Of a stretch of 64,000 nucleotides of DNA, positions 41,359 through 54,609 are shown piece by piece (the stretch's first letter is position 1; the number at the start of each line of letters is the position of its first letter). The DNA is taken from contig NZ_JOFQ01000015.1 of the NCBI RefSeq assembly GCF_000718305.1, forward strand, positions 82,503-146,502, given 5' to 3'. This DNA comes from Streptomyces niger. GTDB taxonomy: Bacteria; Actinomycetota; Actinomycetes; Streptomycetales; Streptomycetaceae. The notes below the pieces were generated by a model. It was not told the origin of the DNA, searched no databases, and was given only the letters and a program-made list of their open reading frames with translations. The position numbers were made by a program, and so were the translations under genes.

Positions 41359-42852
41359 GTGAGCGTCACCGACCTGGGCATGCCGGCCTTTCCGGCGGCC
41401 GCTGCCCGCGCCACCCGCGACACCCGCCTGCGCGCCAATCTGCGCCACGCCACGCACACCATCCGGGACAAGCGGGCCAGGGCGGTCGGCGAGCTGGCGG
41501 ACTGGGCGGAGCTGCGCGCGGCGGGGCGTGCGATCAAGGACCGTACGCTGCGCCATCTGGACCACTACCTGGAACGCCTGGAGGAGGCGGTGACCGCGGC
41601 GGGCGGCCGGGTGCACTGGGCTGCCGACGCGGCGGAGGCCAACCGCATCGTGACGCGTCTCGTCCGGGCCACCGGCGAGCGCGAGGTCGTCAAGGTCAAG
41701 TCGATGGCCACGCAGGAGATCGGGCTGAACGAGGCGCTGGCCGAGGCGGGGATCAGCGCGTACGAGACGGACCTCGCGGAGCTGATCGTGCAGCTCGGCA
41801 AGGACCGCCCGTCGCACATCCTGGTCCCGGCGATCCACCGCAACCGCTCCGAGATCAGGGACATCTTCCGCTCGGAGATGGGCGATTGGGGGCGGCCCGC
41901 GCCGGAGGGGCTGACCGACCGGCCCGGCGATCTGGCGGAGGCGGCGCGGCTGCACCTGCGCGAGAAGTTCCTGCGTGCCAAGGTCGGCATCTCGGGCGCC
42001 AACTTCATGGTGGCGGAGACCGGGACGCTGGTCGTCGTGGAGTCCGAGGGCAACGGCCGGATGTGCCTGACGCTGCCGGAGACCCTGATCTCGGTCGTGG
42101 GCATCGAGAAGGTGGTGCCTACCTGGCAGGACCTGGAGGTCTTCCTGCAGTTGCTGCCGCGCTCCTCCACGGCCGAGCGGATGAACCCGTACACCTCGAT
42201 GTGGACCGGCACCACGGACGGGGACGGGCCGCGGACGTTCCACCTGGTCCTGCTGGACAACGGGCGGACGGACACGCTCGCGGACACGGTGGGCCGGCAG
42301 GCGCTGCGCTGCATCCGGTGCTCCGCGTGCCTGAACGTGTGCCCGGTGTACGAGCGGGCCGGCGGCCACGCGTACGGCTCGGCCTACCCGGGGCCGATCG
42401 GCGCGATCCTGACGCCGCAGCTGCGCGGCACGGCGAGCGAGCTGGACGCCTCGCTGCCGTACGCGTCGTCGCTGTGCGGGGCGTGCTACGAGGTGTGTCC
42501 GGTGGCGATCGACATCCCGGAGGTGCTGGTGCATTTGCGGGAGCGGGTGGTGGAGGGCGGCCGGGTCACCCGGCGCGGGGTGCGGACGGTGATCCGGCCC
42601 GCGAAGGGGCACGCGGCGGAGCGGGCGGCGATGCGGGCCGCGGCGTTCGCGTTCGACCGGCCCGGGGTGCTGCGCGCAGGGCAGCGGCTGGCGGCGCGTA
42701 CCCGGCGGCTGCATCCGCGGCGGTTGCCGGGCCCGGGGCGCGCCTGGACCGACACCCGGGACCTGCCGCCGGTCGAGGCGGAGTCGTTCCGGGACTGGTG
42801 GCAGCGCACCCGGGGCGGGGAGCGCGGCAGCGGACAGGAGGGCGCGAAGTGA
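41359..42852 (+). CDS. lutB: Lactate utilisation protein B (Fe-S, DUF162-type)
   Basis: A 497-residue protein with an N-terminal LUD domain (SGANFMVAETGTLVVVESEGNG) and a ferredoxin-like module holding two clusters, CIRCSACLNVCPVYE and CGACYEVCPVAIDIP. It is the central electron-transfer subunit of the LutABC lactate oxidase. The start is GTG with an AAGGGA site. Its stop overlaps the lutC start (GTGA). Confidence 0.92.
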   Translation: MSVTDLGMPAFPAAAARATRDTRLRANLRHATHTIRDKRARAVGELADWAELRAAGRAIKDRTLRHLDHYLERLEEAVTAAGGRVHWAADAAEANRIVTRLVRATGEREVVKVKSMATQEIGLNEALAEAGISAYETDLAELIVQLGKDRPSHILVPAIHRNRSEIRDIFRSEMGDWGRPAPEGLTDRPGDLAEAARLHLREKFLRAKVGISGANFMVAETGTLVVVESEGNGRMCLTLPETLISVVGIEKVVPTWQDLEVFLQLLPRSSTAERMNPYTSMWTGTTDGDGPRTFHLVLLDNGRTDTLADTVGRQALRCIRCSACLNVCPVYERAGGHAYGSAYPGPIGAILTPQLRGTASELDASLPYASSLCGACYEVCPVAIDIPEVLVHLRERVVEGGRVTRRGVRTVIRPAKGHAAERAAMRAAAFAFDRPGVLRAGQRLAARTRRLHPRRLPGPGRAWTDTRDLPPVEAESFRDWWQRTRGGERGSGQEGAK

Positions 42853-43493
42853 GCAGCCGGGACGTGGTACTGGCAAGGGTGCGCCGGGCGCTGGCGGACG
42901 TACCGCGCGCCGCCGGCCCCGAGGAGGCGCCGGTACCGAGGGACTACCTGCGGGCGCACGGCGACGAGTCGGCGGCGGACACCGTCCGGCTGCTGGCGGA
43001 GAACCTCGCCGACTACCGTGCGGTGGTCCACGACATCCACGCCGCCGGGTTGCCGGCGCTGCTCGCGCACCTGCTGGGCGAGCGGGGCTCGCGGTCGGTG
43101 GTGGTGCCGGCGGGGCTGCCCGCGGAGTGGCTGGCGAAGTGCGACGTGGAGGTGGTGCCGGACGCGCCGGAGAGGACGCCGGGCGAACTGGATGCGATCG
43201 ACAGCGTGGTGACGGGCTGTGCGGTGGCGATCGCCGAGACCGGCACGATCGTCCTGGACGCGGGCCCGGACCAGGGGCGCCGCCGCATCACCCTGGTGCC
43301 GGACCACCACATCTGTGTCGTACGGGTGCCGGAGCAGGTCGTGGCGTCCGTGCCGCAGGCGCTGGAGCGGCTGTCCCCGCGACGCCCGCTGACCTGGATC
43401 TCCGGCCCGTCGGCGACGAGCGACATCGAGCTGGATCGGGTGGAGGGCGTGCACGGGCCGCGCACGCTGGAGGTGGTGCTGATGACGCCATGA
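42849..43493 (+). CDS. lutC: Lactate utilisation protein C
   Basis: A 214-residue LUD-domain protein. AIAETGTIVLDAGPDQGRR and VPDHHICVVR are the conserved core, and it ends HGPRTLEVVLM, typical of LutC. It completes lutABC. The GTG overlaps the lutB stop. The 133 bases to the beta-galactosidase gene hold two imperfect copies of a GCGTGAnTTnCnGAGTGAA word and no other gene. Confidence 0.92.
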   Translation: MSSRDVVLARVRRALADVPRAAGPEEAPVPRDYLRAHGDESAADTVRLLAENLADYRAVVHDIHAAGLPALLAHLLGERGSRSVVVPAGLPAEWLAKCDVEVVPDAPERTPGELDAIDSVVTGCAVAIAETGTIVLDAGPDQGRRRITLVPDHHICVVRVPEQVVASVPQALERLSPRRPLTWISGPSATSDIELDRVEGVHGPRTLEVVLMTP

Positions 43494-43593
43494 GGGGGCT
43501 GCGTGATTTCCCGAGTGAAGGGGCCTGCGTGACTTTCTGAGTGAAATGGCGTGCGTGAGGCTTGTGTTGTCGAGGATTCGCGTTCGATCCTGA

Positions 43594-46821
<3,228 letters not shown>

Positions 46822-46835
46822 GGGAGGCCGACCGG

Positions 46836-47258
46836 TCAGCGGCGCTCGACGACGCGGAACCGCTCGGCGACGACCAACGTGTCGTCGCCGACGGTGAACT
46901 CCGGGTCGCCGAGCGCCGCGCGCAGCTCCGGGCCGTGCCAGAACTCCTCGTGCGCGGCACGCCATGCGGCGACCGTGGTGTGCCCTTCGCCCTCGTCCAC
47001 GCAGTGCGCCTGGTCGACATCCGCGAGCCGCAGCACGCGCACCTCGGTCACCTCGACGACCGCCACCACGCGGCCGGCCGAGTCGGGCACCGCCCGGCGC
47101 TCCCCCACCTCGGGCAGCGGCTCCCCTTCGTGCGCGTACGCGTCGGCGAGCCCCGTCGTCGCCGTCTTGGCGCCGGAGAGCACCGCCGCCACCAGCCGGT
47201 CCCGCAGCTCGCCGGGGAAGCCGAGTCCGAACGCGGGCAGCGCGTCGTGAGTGGTCAT
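46836..47258 (-). CDS. ASCH-domain protein
   Basis: A 140-residue ASCH/PUA-like domain. FGFPGE-like start FGLGFPGELRDRLVAAVLSGAKTATTGL carries the GxKxxT segment of the family, and VVEVTEVRVLRLADVD follows. ASCH proteins bind RNA or act on modified nucleosides; one branch hydrolyses N4-acetylcytidine. The function here is uncertain. It lies 10 bp downstream of the ABC exporter gene on the same strand and could be co-transcribed. Confidence 0.8.
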   Translation of the reverse strand: MTTHDALPAFGLGFPGELRDRLVAAVLSGAKTATTGLADAYAHEGEPLPEVGERRAVPDSAGRVVAVVEVTEVRVLRLADVDQAHCVDEGEGHTTVAAWRAAHEEFWHGPELRAALGDPEFTVGDDTLVVAERFRVVERR

Positions 47259-47268
47259 GGCGCCCAGC

Positions 47269-49203
47269 CTAGGGCGCCGGCCGGGACAGCGTCACCGGCT
47301 TTCCCGGGGCGTGCGGGGCCCGGTCGACGCCGGTGCCCGCGTTGCCGTTCGGCGCTTCGGCCGGTGCCTCGGCGAAGGTTTCCGCCGGCGGTGTCCCGCC
47401 CGGTACGTCGGCCGGCGCGGCGTGCGCGTCCCGGCGTACCAAGGCGGCGTAGCGGCCGTCGGCGGCCAGCAGTTCGTCGTGCGTGCCGCGTTCGGCTATC
47501 CGGCCGGCGTCCAGGACGACGATCTGGTCGGCGTCGCGGACGGTGGAGAGCCGGTGCGCGATGGTGATCGTCGTACGGCCCGCCGAGAGCTTGTCGATGG
47601 CCTGCTGGACGGCGTGCTCGGTACGGGTGTCCAGCGCGCTGGTGGCCTCGTCGAGCACCAGCACCGGCGGGTCGCGCAGGATGGTGCGGGCGATGGCCAG
47701 GCGCTGCTTCTCGCCGCCGGAGAAGCGGTAGCCGCGCTCGCCCACGACGGTGTCGTAGCCCTCGGGCAGGGCCGCGATGTGGTCGTGGATCTGGGCGGCC
47801 CGCGCGGCGCGCTCGATCTCCTCGTCGGTCGCGTCGGGCTTGGCGAAGCGCAGGTTCTCGGCGACCGAGGCGTGGAAGAGGTAGGTCTCCTGGGAGACCA
47901 CGCCGACCGAGCGGGCGAGGGTGTCGAAGTCCAGCTCGCGGACGTCCACCCCGTCCAGGGTCACCCTGCCACCGGTCACGTCGTACAGCCGCGGCACCAG
48001 ATAGCTGAGCGTGGACTTGCCGCTGCCGGTCGGGCCGACCACGGCGAGGCTGCCGCCGGCCGGGACGGTCAGGTCGACGCCGCTGAGCGTGGGTGCGGCG
48101 GCAGGGTCGTACGCGAAGGACACGTTCTCGAAGCGGACCTCGCCGCGGGGCGCCGCCAGCCGCACCGGCCGCTCGGGCTCGGTGATGGCCACGGGCAGGT
48201 CGAGGTACTCGAAGATGCGCTGGAAGAGCGCGAGCGAGGTCTGCATCTGCACGCCGGTGGTCAGCAGCGAGGTGGTCGGGCGCAGCAGGCCCTGCTGGAG
48301 GGAGACGAAGGCGACGAGCGTGCCGAGGGAGAAGACCGGGCCACCGAGCTGGAGCACGAGGCCCGCCGCCCAGTAGATCAGGGCGGGCATAGCGGCCATC
48401 ACGATGCCGATGGTGGCCATCCGCCAGCGGCCCGCCATGTTGGCACGCACCTCCAGATCGACCAGGCGCTCGGACTCCGCGGTGAAGTTGCGGGTCAGCG
48501 AGTCGGCGCGGCCCATCGTGCGGCCGAGCAGGATGCCCGAGACGGAGAGCGATTCGGTGACGATCGCGGACATCGTGGCCATCTGCTTCTGCCGCTTGGT
48601 GGTGATGCGCTTGCGCTCGTTGCCGACGCGGCGGCTGACCCAGACGAAGAGCGGCAGCAGGAGGAGGGAGACGACGGTGAGCCGCCAGTCCAGGGCGATC
48701 ATGGCCACGACGGTGGCGACGACGCTGGTGAGGTTGGAGACCAGGGAGGTCGCGGTGGAGGTGACGGTGGCCTGCATGCCGCCGATGTCGTTGGCGATGC
48801 GGGACTGCACCTCGCCGGTGCGCGTACGGGTGAAGAACGCCAGCGGCATCCGCTGCAGCTTGGCGTAGACGCCGGTCCGCAGGTCGTGCATGACGCGCTG
48901 GCCGACGGTGGTGGAGATCAGGGTCTGCAGCACGCCGAAGACGCTGTTCAGCACCGCGGTGGCGATCATGCCGAGCGCGAGCAGGCTGAGCAGTCCGGTG
49001 CGCCGCTCCGGGATCGCCACGTCCAGGACCTCGCGCAGCAGGAACGGCGACGCGACGGACACCAGCGAGGCGGCGGCCACGAGCGCGCCCACCAGGGCCA
49101 GCCGGCCGCGGTACGGGCGGAAGAGGCGGAGGATCCGGCGCATCTGGACGGGCTGCTGCTCGTCCTTGGGCGGTGGGGTCCAGTCAACGGTTTCGGGACG
49201 CAA
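47269..49203 (-). CDS. ABC exporter (TMD-NBD half-transporter)
   Basis: A 644-residue exporter half: six transmembrane helices (about residues 35-330) and a canonical ATPase with Walker A GPTGSGKST, signature FSGGEKQR, Walker B VLVLDEATSAL and H-loop AHRLS. It should work as a homodimer, exporting drugs or lipids. The TTG start at 49203 is chosen because AAGGAG lies five bases upstream. A MarR regulator is divergent with a 21-base palindrome between them, so induction by the exported compound is likely. Confidence 0.9.
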   Translation of the reverse strand: MRPETVDWTPPPKDEQQPVQMRRILRLFRPYRGRLALVGALVAAASLVSVASPFLLREVLDVAIPERRTGLLSLLALGMIATAVLNSVFGVLQTLISTTVGQRVMHDLRTGVYAKLQRMPLAFFTRTRTGEVQSRIANDIGGMQATVTSTATSLVSNLTSVVATVVAMIALDWRLTVVSLLLLPLFVWVSRRVGNERKRITTKRQKQMATMSAIVTESLSVSGILLGRTMGRADSLTRNFTAESERLVDLEVRANMAGRWRMATIGIVMAAMPALIYWAAGLVLQLGGPVFSLGTLVAFVSLQQGLLRPTTSLLTTGVQMQTSLALFQRIFEYLDLPVAITEPERPVRLAAPRGEVRFENVSFAYDPAAAPTLSGVDLTVPAGGSLAVVGPTGSGKSTLSYLVPRLYDVTGGRVTLDGVDVRELDFDTLARSVGVVSQETYLFHASVAENLRFAKPDATDEEIERAARAAQIHDHIAALPEGYDTVVGERGYRFSGGEKQRLAIARTILRDPPVLVLDEATSALDTRTEHAVQQAIDKLSAGRTTITIAHRLSTVRDADQIVVLDAGRIAERGTHDELLAADGRYAALVRRDAHAAPADVPGGTPPAETFAEAPAEAPNGNAGTGVDRAPHAPGKPVTLSRPAP

Positions 49204-49285
49204 TGAGCTCCTTCGGAGGATGCGGAGGGGTCGGGTAGGGGCACGGGCGCCGGGCGGCGCCCATGGCAGCAGTCGAGCCTAACCT

Positions 49286-49306
49286 ATTGTTACCTATACT
49301 CACAAT
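49286..49306. promoter_or_regulatory. MarR operator candidate
   Basis: ATTGTTA-N7-TCACAAT is a near-perfect inverted repeat (one mismatch per arm pair) in an AT-rich island between the divergent ABC exporter and MarR genes. It ends 26 bp before the MarR start. Confidence 0.6.
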
Positions 49307-49332
49307 GAACCATGTCCTGATAGCCTTGCCGC

Positions 49333-49815
49333 ATGCCCTCGCCCCACAACGGCACGAGCACCGGCCCACGCGCCGGCAGCCGCACCGCACCCGACGCCGA
49401 CCTCGCCGAACAGCTGGTACGGCTCACCCGGCGCATGCACCGCGCCCAGAAGCGGCACCTGGAACCGCTCGCCCTCACCCCCGCCCAGTCCCGACTGCTG
49501 CGCATCGTGGCGCACTGCGACACCCCGCCCCGGATGGCGGACCTGGCAGCGCGGCTGGACGTCGTCCCGCGTGCGGTGACCACCCTGGTGGACGCCCTGG
49601 AAGCGGCGGACGCGGTACGCCGGGTGCCGGATCCGACCAACCGCCGGGTGGTGCGCATCGAGCTGACCGAGACCGGCCGGACGACACTCGGGGCGCTGCG
49701 AAGCGCGCGCCGGGCCGCCGCGGAGGACATCCTTGCTCCATTGACCGCCGACCAGCGCGAGGTGCTCGGCGGACTGCTGGCCACCCTGGTCGACGGTCCG
49801 GGGCGGCGCTGCTGA
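49333..49815 (+). CDS. MarR-family regulator
   Basis: A 160-residue winged-helix regulator: LTPAQSRLLRIVAHCDTPPRMADLAARLDVVPRAVTTLVDALE is the DNA-binding core and RVPDPTNRRVVRIELTETG the wing. It is divergent from the ABC exporter, which it probably represses through the ATTGT/ACAAT palindrome. The dehydrogenase gene follows after 40 bp and may be co-transcribed. Confidence 0.9.
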   Translation: MPSPHNGTSTGPRAGSRTAPDADLAEQLVRLTRRMHRAQKRHLEPLALTPAQSRLLRIVAHCDTPPRMADLAARLDVVPRAVTTLVDALEAADAVRRVPDPTNRRVVRIELTETGRTTLGALRSARRAAAEDILAPLTADQREVLGGLLATLVDGPGRRC

Positions 49816-49855
49816 CCCGACGGGCCGCTGACGAGGCGGCCGACGAGGAGGAGCC

Positions 49856-52798
49856 ATGCCGTTGCTGGAGCCGGAACCGACCGCACTGCGGCCCGCCACG
49901 ACCGAGGGCCCGGCGGTCGACCGGGTGCCGGATGAGCAGGCGACCGGCACCCCCGAGCCACTGCGCGGCGACCTGATCGCGCTGCTCGGCCCGGAGAAGG
50001 TCCTGTACGGCCTCTCCGACCTGGTGAAGTACGCCTCCGACGCCAGCCCGTACCGGTTCGTCCCGCAGGTGGTCGTGATCGCCGAGGACATCGACGACGT
50101 CTCGGCCGTCTTCTCCTACGCGCACGGCCACGGCCGGCAGGTCGTCCTGCGCGCCGCGGGCACCTCGCTCAACGGTCAGGCGCAGGGCGAGGACATCCTC
50201 GTCGACGTACGCCGCCACTGGGACGGCATCGAGGTGCTGGGCAACGGCGAGCGCGCCCGCATCGGCCCCGGGACGACCGTCGCCCGGGCCAACACCACGC
50301 TCGCCCGGCACGGCCGACTGCTCGGCCCCGACCCCGCGAGCGCCCTCGCCTGCACCGTCGGCGGCGTCGTCGCCAACAACGCCTCCGGGATGACCGCCGG
50401 CACCACCCGGAACTCCTACCGCACCCTGGCCTCCGCCACCGTCGTCCTCCCCTCCGGCACCGTCGTGGACACCGCGGAGCCGACCGCCGACGAGGAGCTG
50501 GCCCACGCCGAACCGGCGCTGTGCGAAGGGCTCATGGCCCTGAAGGCGGAGATCGAGGCGGACCCGGAGCTGGTCGCCCGTATCCGCGCCAAGTACGCGC
50601 TCAAGAACACCAACGGCTACCGGCTCGACGCCTTCCTCGACGGCGCCACCCCCGTCGAGATCCTGCGCGGCCTGATCGTCGGCTCACAGGGCACCCTCGG
50701 CTTCATCGCGGAGACGGTATTCGACACCCTCCCGCTGGACCGCCACACCTCCACTGCATTGCTCTTCTTCCCCGATCTGCGGGCCGCGGCCGCCGCCGTC
50801 CCGCGCTTCAACGAAGCGGGCGCGCTCGCCGTGGAGCTGATGGACGGCAACACGCTGCGCGCCTCGGTGCGCGTCGCCGGAGTGCCCGCCGACTGGGCGG
50901 CACTCCCTACGGAAACGACCGCGCTGCTCGTGGAGTTCCGCGCGCCGGACGAGGAGCGGCAGGTGGCGTTCGAAGCCGCCGCCGAGCAGCTGCTGAACGA
51001 CCTGGAACTGGTCGCGCCGGTCGACTCCGTCACCAACGGGTTCACCCGCGACCCGGGCACCATCGCGGGATACTGGAAGGCCCGCAAGGCGTTCGTCACC
51101 GCGGTCGGCGGCTCCCGGCCCTCCGGTACGACGCTGGTCACCGAGGACTTCGCCGTACCGCCGGCACGCCTGGCCGACGCCTGTACCGCGCTGCTGGAAC
51201 TGCAGCGCCGGCACGGCTTCGACGCCGCGGTCGCCGGCCACGCCGCCCACGGCAACCTGCACTTCCTGCTCGCGTTCGACGCCTCGAAACCCGAGGACGT
51301 GGCGCGCTACGCGGCCTTCATGGACGACTTCTGCCGGATGACGGTGGAGCGCTTCGACGGCTCGCTCAAGGCCGAGCACGCCACCGGACGCAACATCGCG
51401 CCCTTCCTGGAGCTGGAGTGGGGCCCGCGCGCCACGGACCTCATGTGGCGGATCAAGGACCTGTTCGACCCGCACGGCATCCTCGCGCCGCACGTCGTCC
51501 TGGACCGCGACCCGAAGGCCCACCTCCGCGGCCTGAAGACCATCCCCGAGGTCGAGGCCGTCGCCGACCCCTGCATCGAGTGCGGCTTCTGCGAGCCGGT
51601 CTGCCCCAGCCGCGACCTCACCACCACGCCCCGCCAGCGCATCGTGCTGCGCCGCGAGATGATGCGCCAGCACCCGGACTCGCCCGTGACCGGCGCGCTC
51701 CTGGATGCGTACGGGTACGACGCGGTGGACACCTGCGCGGGCGACTCCACCTGCAAGCTGGCCTGTCCGGTGGGCATCGACACCGGCGCGATGATGAAGG
51801 ACTTCCGGCACCGGCGGCACTCGCCGCGCGAGGAGAAGGCCGCCGCGCTCTCCGCGAAGCGCTTCAAGGCGGTCGAGGCGTCGGCACGGCTCGCGGTGGC
51901 GGCGGCCGACCGGATCGGCGAGCGGATCGGCAACCGGCTGCTGGAGACCGTCACGGACGCGGCCCGCAAAGCCGTGCACCCCGACCTGGTCCCGCGCTGG
52001 CTCCCCGAGATCCCCGGCGCCGCTGCCCGCCGGCTGCCGCCCACCCGCAAGCAGGACGCGGTCGCCGTCTACTACCCGGCCTGCGTCAACCGCATCTTCG
52101 GCGAACCGGACGGATACGAAGGGCCCACCCTCCCCGAGGCCGTCGTCGCGGTCTCCCGGCGGGCCGGCAAGCCGGTATGGATCCCGGACGACGTCGCCGG
52201 CACCTGCTGCGCCACGATCTGGCACTCCAAGGGCTACGACGAGGGCAACGCCGTCATGGCGAACCGGATCGTCGAGGCGGCCTGGGGCTGGACCGCGGGC
52301 GGCCGGCTGCCCCTCGTGGTGGACGCCTCCTCGTGCACCCTCGGCCTCGCCCACGAGGTCGTCCCGTACCTCACCGAGGACAACAAGCAGCTGCACGCCG
52401 AGCTGACGGTCGTGGACTCCGTCGTCTGGGCGGCCGAGGAGCTGCTGCCGCACCTGGAGGTGGTGCGGACCGTGGGCTCCGCGGTGCTGCACCCCACCTG
52501 TTCGATGCGCCACCTGGGCGACGAGGCGCAGCTGCGTACGGTCGCGGAGGCGTGCGCCCGGGAGGTCGTGGTGCCGGACGACGCGGGCTGCTGCGCCTTC
52601 GCCGGTGACCGCGGGATGCTGCACAAGGAGCTCACCGAGTCGGCGACGGCTCGCGAGGCGGCCGAGGTGACCTCCCGTCACTTCGACGCGCACCTGTCGG
52701 CGAACCGCATGTGCGAGGTGGGCATGGACCACGCGACGCGGGGCCGCGGGTACTACTCCGTGCTCATGGAGCTGGAACGCGCCACGCGGCCCGTCTGA
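49856..52798 (+). CDS. FAD- and Fe-S-containing dehydrogenase (D-lactate/glycolate type)
   Basis: A 980-residue fusion of a VAO-type FAD oxidase and a GlcF-like Fe-S protein. The FAD part shows RAAGTSLNGQAQGEDILVD and GVVANNASGMTAGTTRNSYRTL. After it come two ferredoxin clusters, CIECGFCEPVCPSRDL and CAGDSTCKLACPVGID, then two CCG motifs (CCATIWHSKGY, CCAFAGDRG). The layout is that of respiratory D-lactate dehydrogenases. GAGGAG lies about seven bases before the ATG. With lutABC 9 kb away, the region can oxidise both lactate isomers. D-2-hydroxyglutarate or glycolate are alternative substrates. Confidence 0.9.
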   Translation: MPLLEPEPTALRPATTEGPAVDRVPDEQATGTPEPLRGDLIALLGPEKVLYGLSDLVKYASDASPYRFVPQVVVIAEDIDDVSAVFSYAHGHGRQVVLRAAGTSLNGQAQGEDILVDVRRHWDGIEVLGNGERARIGPGTTVARANTTLARHGRLLGPDPASALACTVGGVVANNASGMTAGTTRNSYRTLASATVVLPSGTVVDTAEPTADEELAHAEPALCEGLMALKAEIEADPELVARIRAKYALKNTNGYRLDAFLDGATPVEILRGLIVGSQGTLGFIAETVFDTLPLDRHTSTALLFFPDLRAAAAAVPRFNEAGALAVELMDGNTLRASVRVAGVPADWAALPTETTALLVEFRAPDEERQVAFEAAAEQLLNDLELVAPVDSVTNGFTRDPGTIAGYWKARKAFVTAVGGSRPSGTTLVTEDFAVPPARLADACTALLELQRRHGFDAAVAGHAAHGNLHFLLAFDASKPEDVARYAAFMDDFCRMTVERFDGSLKAEHATGRNIAPFLELEWGPRATDLMWRIKDLFDPHGILAPHVVLDRDPKAHLRGLKTIPEVEAVADPCIECGFCEPVCPSRDLTTTPRQRIVLRREMMRQHPDSPVTGALLDAYGYDAVDTCAGDSTCKLACPVGIDTGAMMKDFRHRRHSPREEKAAALSAKRFKAVEASARLAVAAADRIGERIGNRLLETVTDAARKAVHPDLVPRWLPEIPGAAARRLPPTRKQDAVAVYYPACVNRIFGEPDGYEGPTLPEAVVAVSRRAGKPVWIPDDVAGTCCATIWHSKGYDEGNAVMANRIVEAAWGWTAGGRLPLVVDASSCTLGLAHEVVPYLTEDNKQLHAELTVVDSVVWAAEELLPHLEVVRTVGSAVLHPTCSMRHLGDEAQLRTVAEACAREVVVPDDAGCCAFAGDRGMLHKELTESATAREAAEVTSRHFDAHLSANRMCEVGMDHATRGRGYYSVLMELERATRPV

Positions 52799-52826
52799 GG
52801 GACGGACCGCGCGGCGCCGCGTGGGT

Positions 52827-54206
52827 TCAGCTCTTGGCGTCCACGTGCAGGGCGACCGCGCCCTTGGCGGGCACGGTCAGCTCGGCCTTGCCGTCGTCGC
52901 CGACCGTGACGGTGTTGCCGTCGCAGTCGTCCGGCGCGGCCTTGGCGACGTTGCAGTACGTACCGGCGGCCAGCGAGGTGGCGAAGGTCTGCTTCAGTTC
53001 GCCGTCCCCGGCATTGAGCGCGACGAAGCCCTTGTCACCGCGTCCGAAGGCGATCGCGCTCGACCCGTTGTCCCACCAGTCGGTCAGTTCGGCGCCGCCG
53101 ACGGCGTTGCGGAAGCCCACCATTCCGGTGATCTCCTGCTTCGCGTGCATGTCCGTCCAGCCGTCGGCGCCGCTGGGCGGGCCCGCGTCCTTGTCGGACC
53201 ACTCGTAGCCGGAGAAGACGTTCGGCGAGCCGTAGGACGAGGCCAGCATGAAGACATTGGCGAGCGTGTAGGTCGCGCCGTCCTTGTAGGTGAGCGTCGA
53301 GCCGTTACGCTCGGTGTCCCAGTTGTCGACAAAGGTACGTGCCGACTCGCTGCCGAGCTTCCCGTCGGCGATGGTCTTGAGCTGAGCGATGCTGCCGCCC
53401 TGGAAGGCGCTCTTGAGGTGGCCCCCGTAACGGAACTCGTCGACGTCGCCGATGCCCGTGTACTCGTCGGGCTGCACCACCTCGCCGCCCCCGTAGATGA
53501 CTTCGGAGACCCAGAAACCGGGATCGCTCATCTTGCCCTTGATCGCGGCCATGTCGTCGGCCGCCATGTGCTTGGCGGCGTCGATGCGGAAGCCGTCCAC
53601 GCCGAGCGAGCGCAGGTCGTCGAGGTACTTGGCGATGGTGGTCCGGACGGCGTCGCTGCCGGTGTCCAGGTCCGACAGCCCGACCAGTTCGCAGTTCTGC
53701 ACGTCGTCGCGGTCGCCGTAGTCGGAGATGTCCTTGCGGCAGGAGTGGAAGTCCTGGTCCTTGAAGTACCCGGGGTAGTCGTACTTCGTGTACTGCGTGC
53801 CGCCGGTCCCGGTGCCGGACCCGGACGACATGTGGTTGATGACGGCGTCGGCGACGACCTTGACACCCGCCTTGTGGCAGGCGGAAACCATGGACGCGAA
53901 CGCGTCGCGGTCGCCGAGCCGGCCCGCGATCTTGTAGCTCACCGGCTGGTACGACGTCCACCACTGGTCGCCCTTGATGTGCTCCGAGGCGGGCGAGACC
54001 TCGACGTAGCCGTAACCGGCCGGGCCGAGCTGGTCGGTGCAGATCTTGGCGACGTCCGCGTACGGCCGCTCGAACAGCGTGGCCGTGACGGTCTTCTTGC
54101 CGGGCGGGGTGGCCTGCGAGCTCCAGGGGGCGAGCGCGGCGAGGCCGCCGGCGACGAGCACACCGGCCAGCGTGCCGCCGAGTATCCGGGAACGATGCTG
54201 CAACAT
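52827..54206 (-). CDS. Secreted alpha-amylase, family GH13
   Basis: A 459-residue extracellular amylase with a Sec signal peptide (about residues 1-32, ending SSQA). Conserved regions are [16 protein letters not shown] (nucleophile D209), SEVIYGG (acid E235) and FVDNWD (D297); many amylases have His where Trp296 stands, which may be a subfamily trait. A short beta-sandwich C domain ends the protein; no starch-binding CBM20 is present. AAGGAG precedes the ATG. A CTTGCGCAAG palindrome 140 bp upstream resembles LacI/MalR-type sites. It hydrolyses starch outside the cell. Confidence 0.92.
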   Translation of the reverse strand: MLQHRSRILGGTLAGVLVAGGLAALAPWSSQATPPGKKTVTATLFERPYADVAKICTDQLGPAGYGYVEVSPASEHIKGDQWWTSYQPVSYKIAGRLGDRDAFASMVSACHKAGVKVVADAVINHMSSGSGTGTGGTQYTKYDYPGYFKDQDFHSCRKDISDYGDRDDVQNCELVGLSDLDTGSDAVRTTIAKYLDDLRSLGVDGFRIDAAKHMAADDMAAIKGKMSDPGFWVSEVIYGGGEVVQPDEYTGIGDVDEFRYGGHLKSAFQGGSIAQLKTIADGKLGSESARTFVDNWDTERNGSTLTYKDGATYTLANVFMLASSYGSPNVFSGYEWSDKDAGPPSGADGWTDMHAKQEITGMVGFRNAVGGAELTDWWDNGSSAIAFGRGDKGFVALNAGDGELKQTFATSLAAGTYCNVAKAAPDDCDGNTVTVGDDGKAELTVPAKGAVALHVDAKS

Positions 54207-54346
54207 GCGGCTCCTTCAGCATTCGGGCGCGGCGCACCACGCCCTCGAAGGCAGCCACGCGCCGAGGCCGCCGTGGGGGGAATCCGCGAGGGAGCCTGCC
54301 TTTACGAAGTGAACACGTCAACCCATTCCGCAAGAAATTCCAGTCG

Positions 54347-54356
54347 CTTGCGCAAG
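54347..54356. promoter_or_regulatory. LacI/MalR-type operator candidate
   Basis: CTTGCGCAAG is a perfect ten-base palindrome, and a half-site CCGCAAG lies about 20 bp away at 54328-54334. Both are in the AT-richest part of the 403-base gap between the amylase and the divergent GH109-like gene. LacI-family maltose regulators bind TTGC-GCAA-like sites, so this may control the amylase. Confidence 0.45.
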
Positions 54357-54609
54357 AGAAGAGTCCAAGTGTTCGCCTCAGGAGTCCAATTCGCCCCCTT
54401 GTGGCGCGTCCGTATCAACCGCCAGGGTCCTCACCGAGGTTCGCGCACGTACGTCGGCATACGTCGCGCCGAGCCTCGTTCGCACGCGCATGTCCGTACA
54501 CGGAGGCCGGGGCGCACGCAGCCGTCCGTGCCGAGCTCCGCCCGTACGCAGCCCCACCCGAGGTCCACGCACGCAGCCGCCGGGCACCGTCCGCACTCCA
54601 GGAGGCCCC

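Noticed and set aside
53311..53330. FVDNWD in the amylase as a sign of inactivity
   Set aside because: The catalytic Asp and Glu residues are all present and the Trp may be normal for actinobacterial GH13 amylases, so no defect is claimed.
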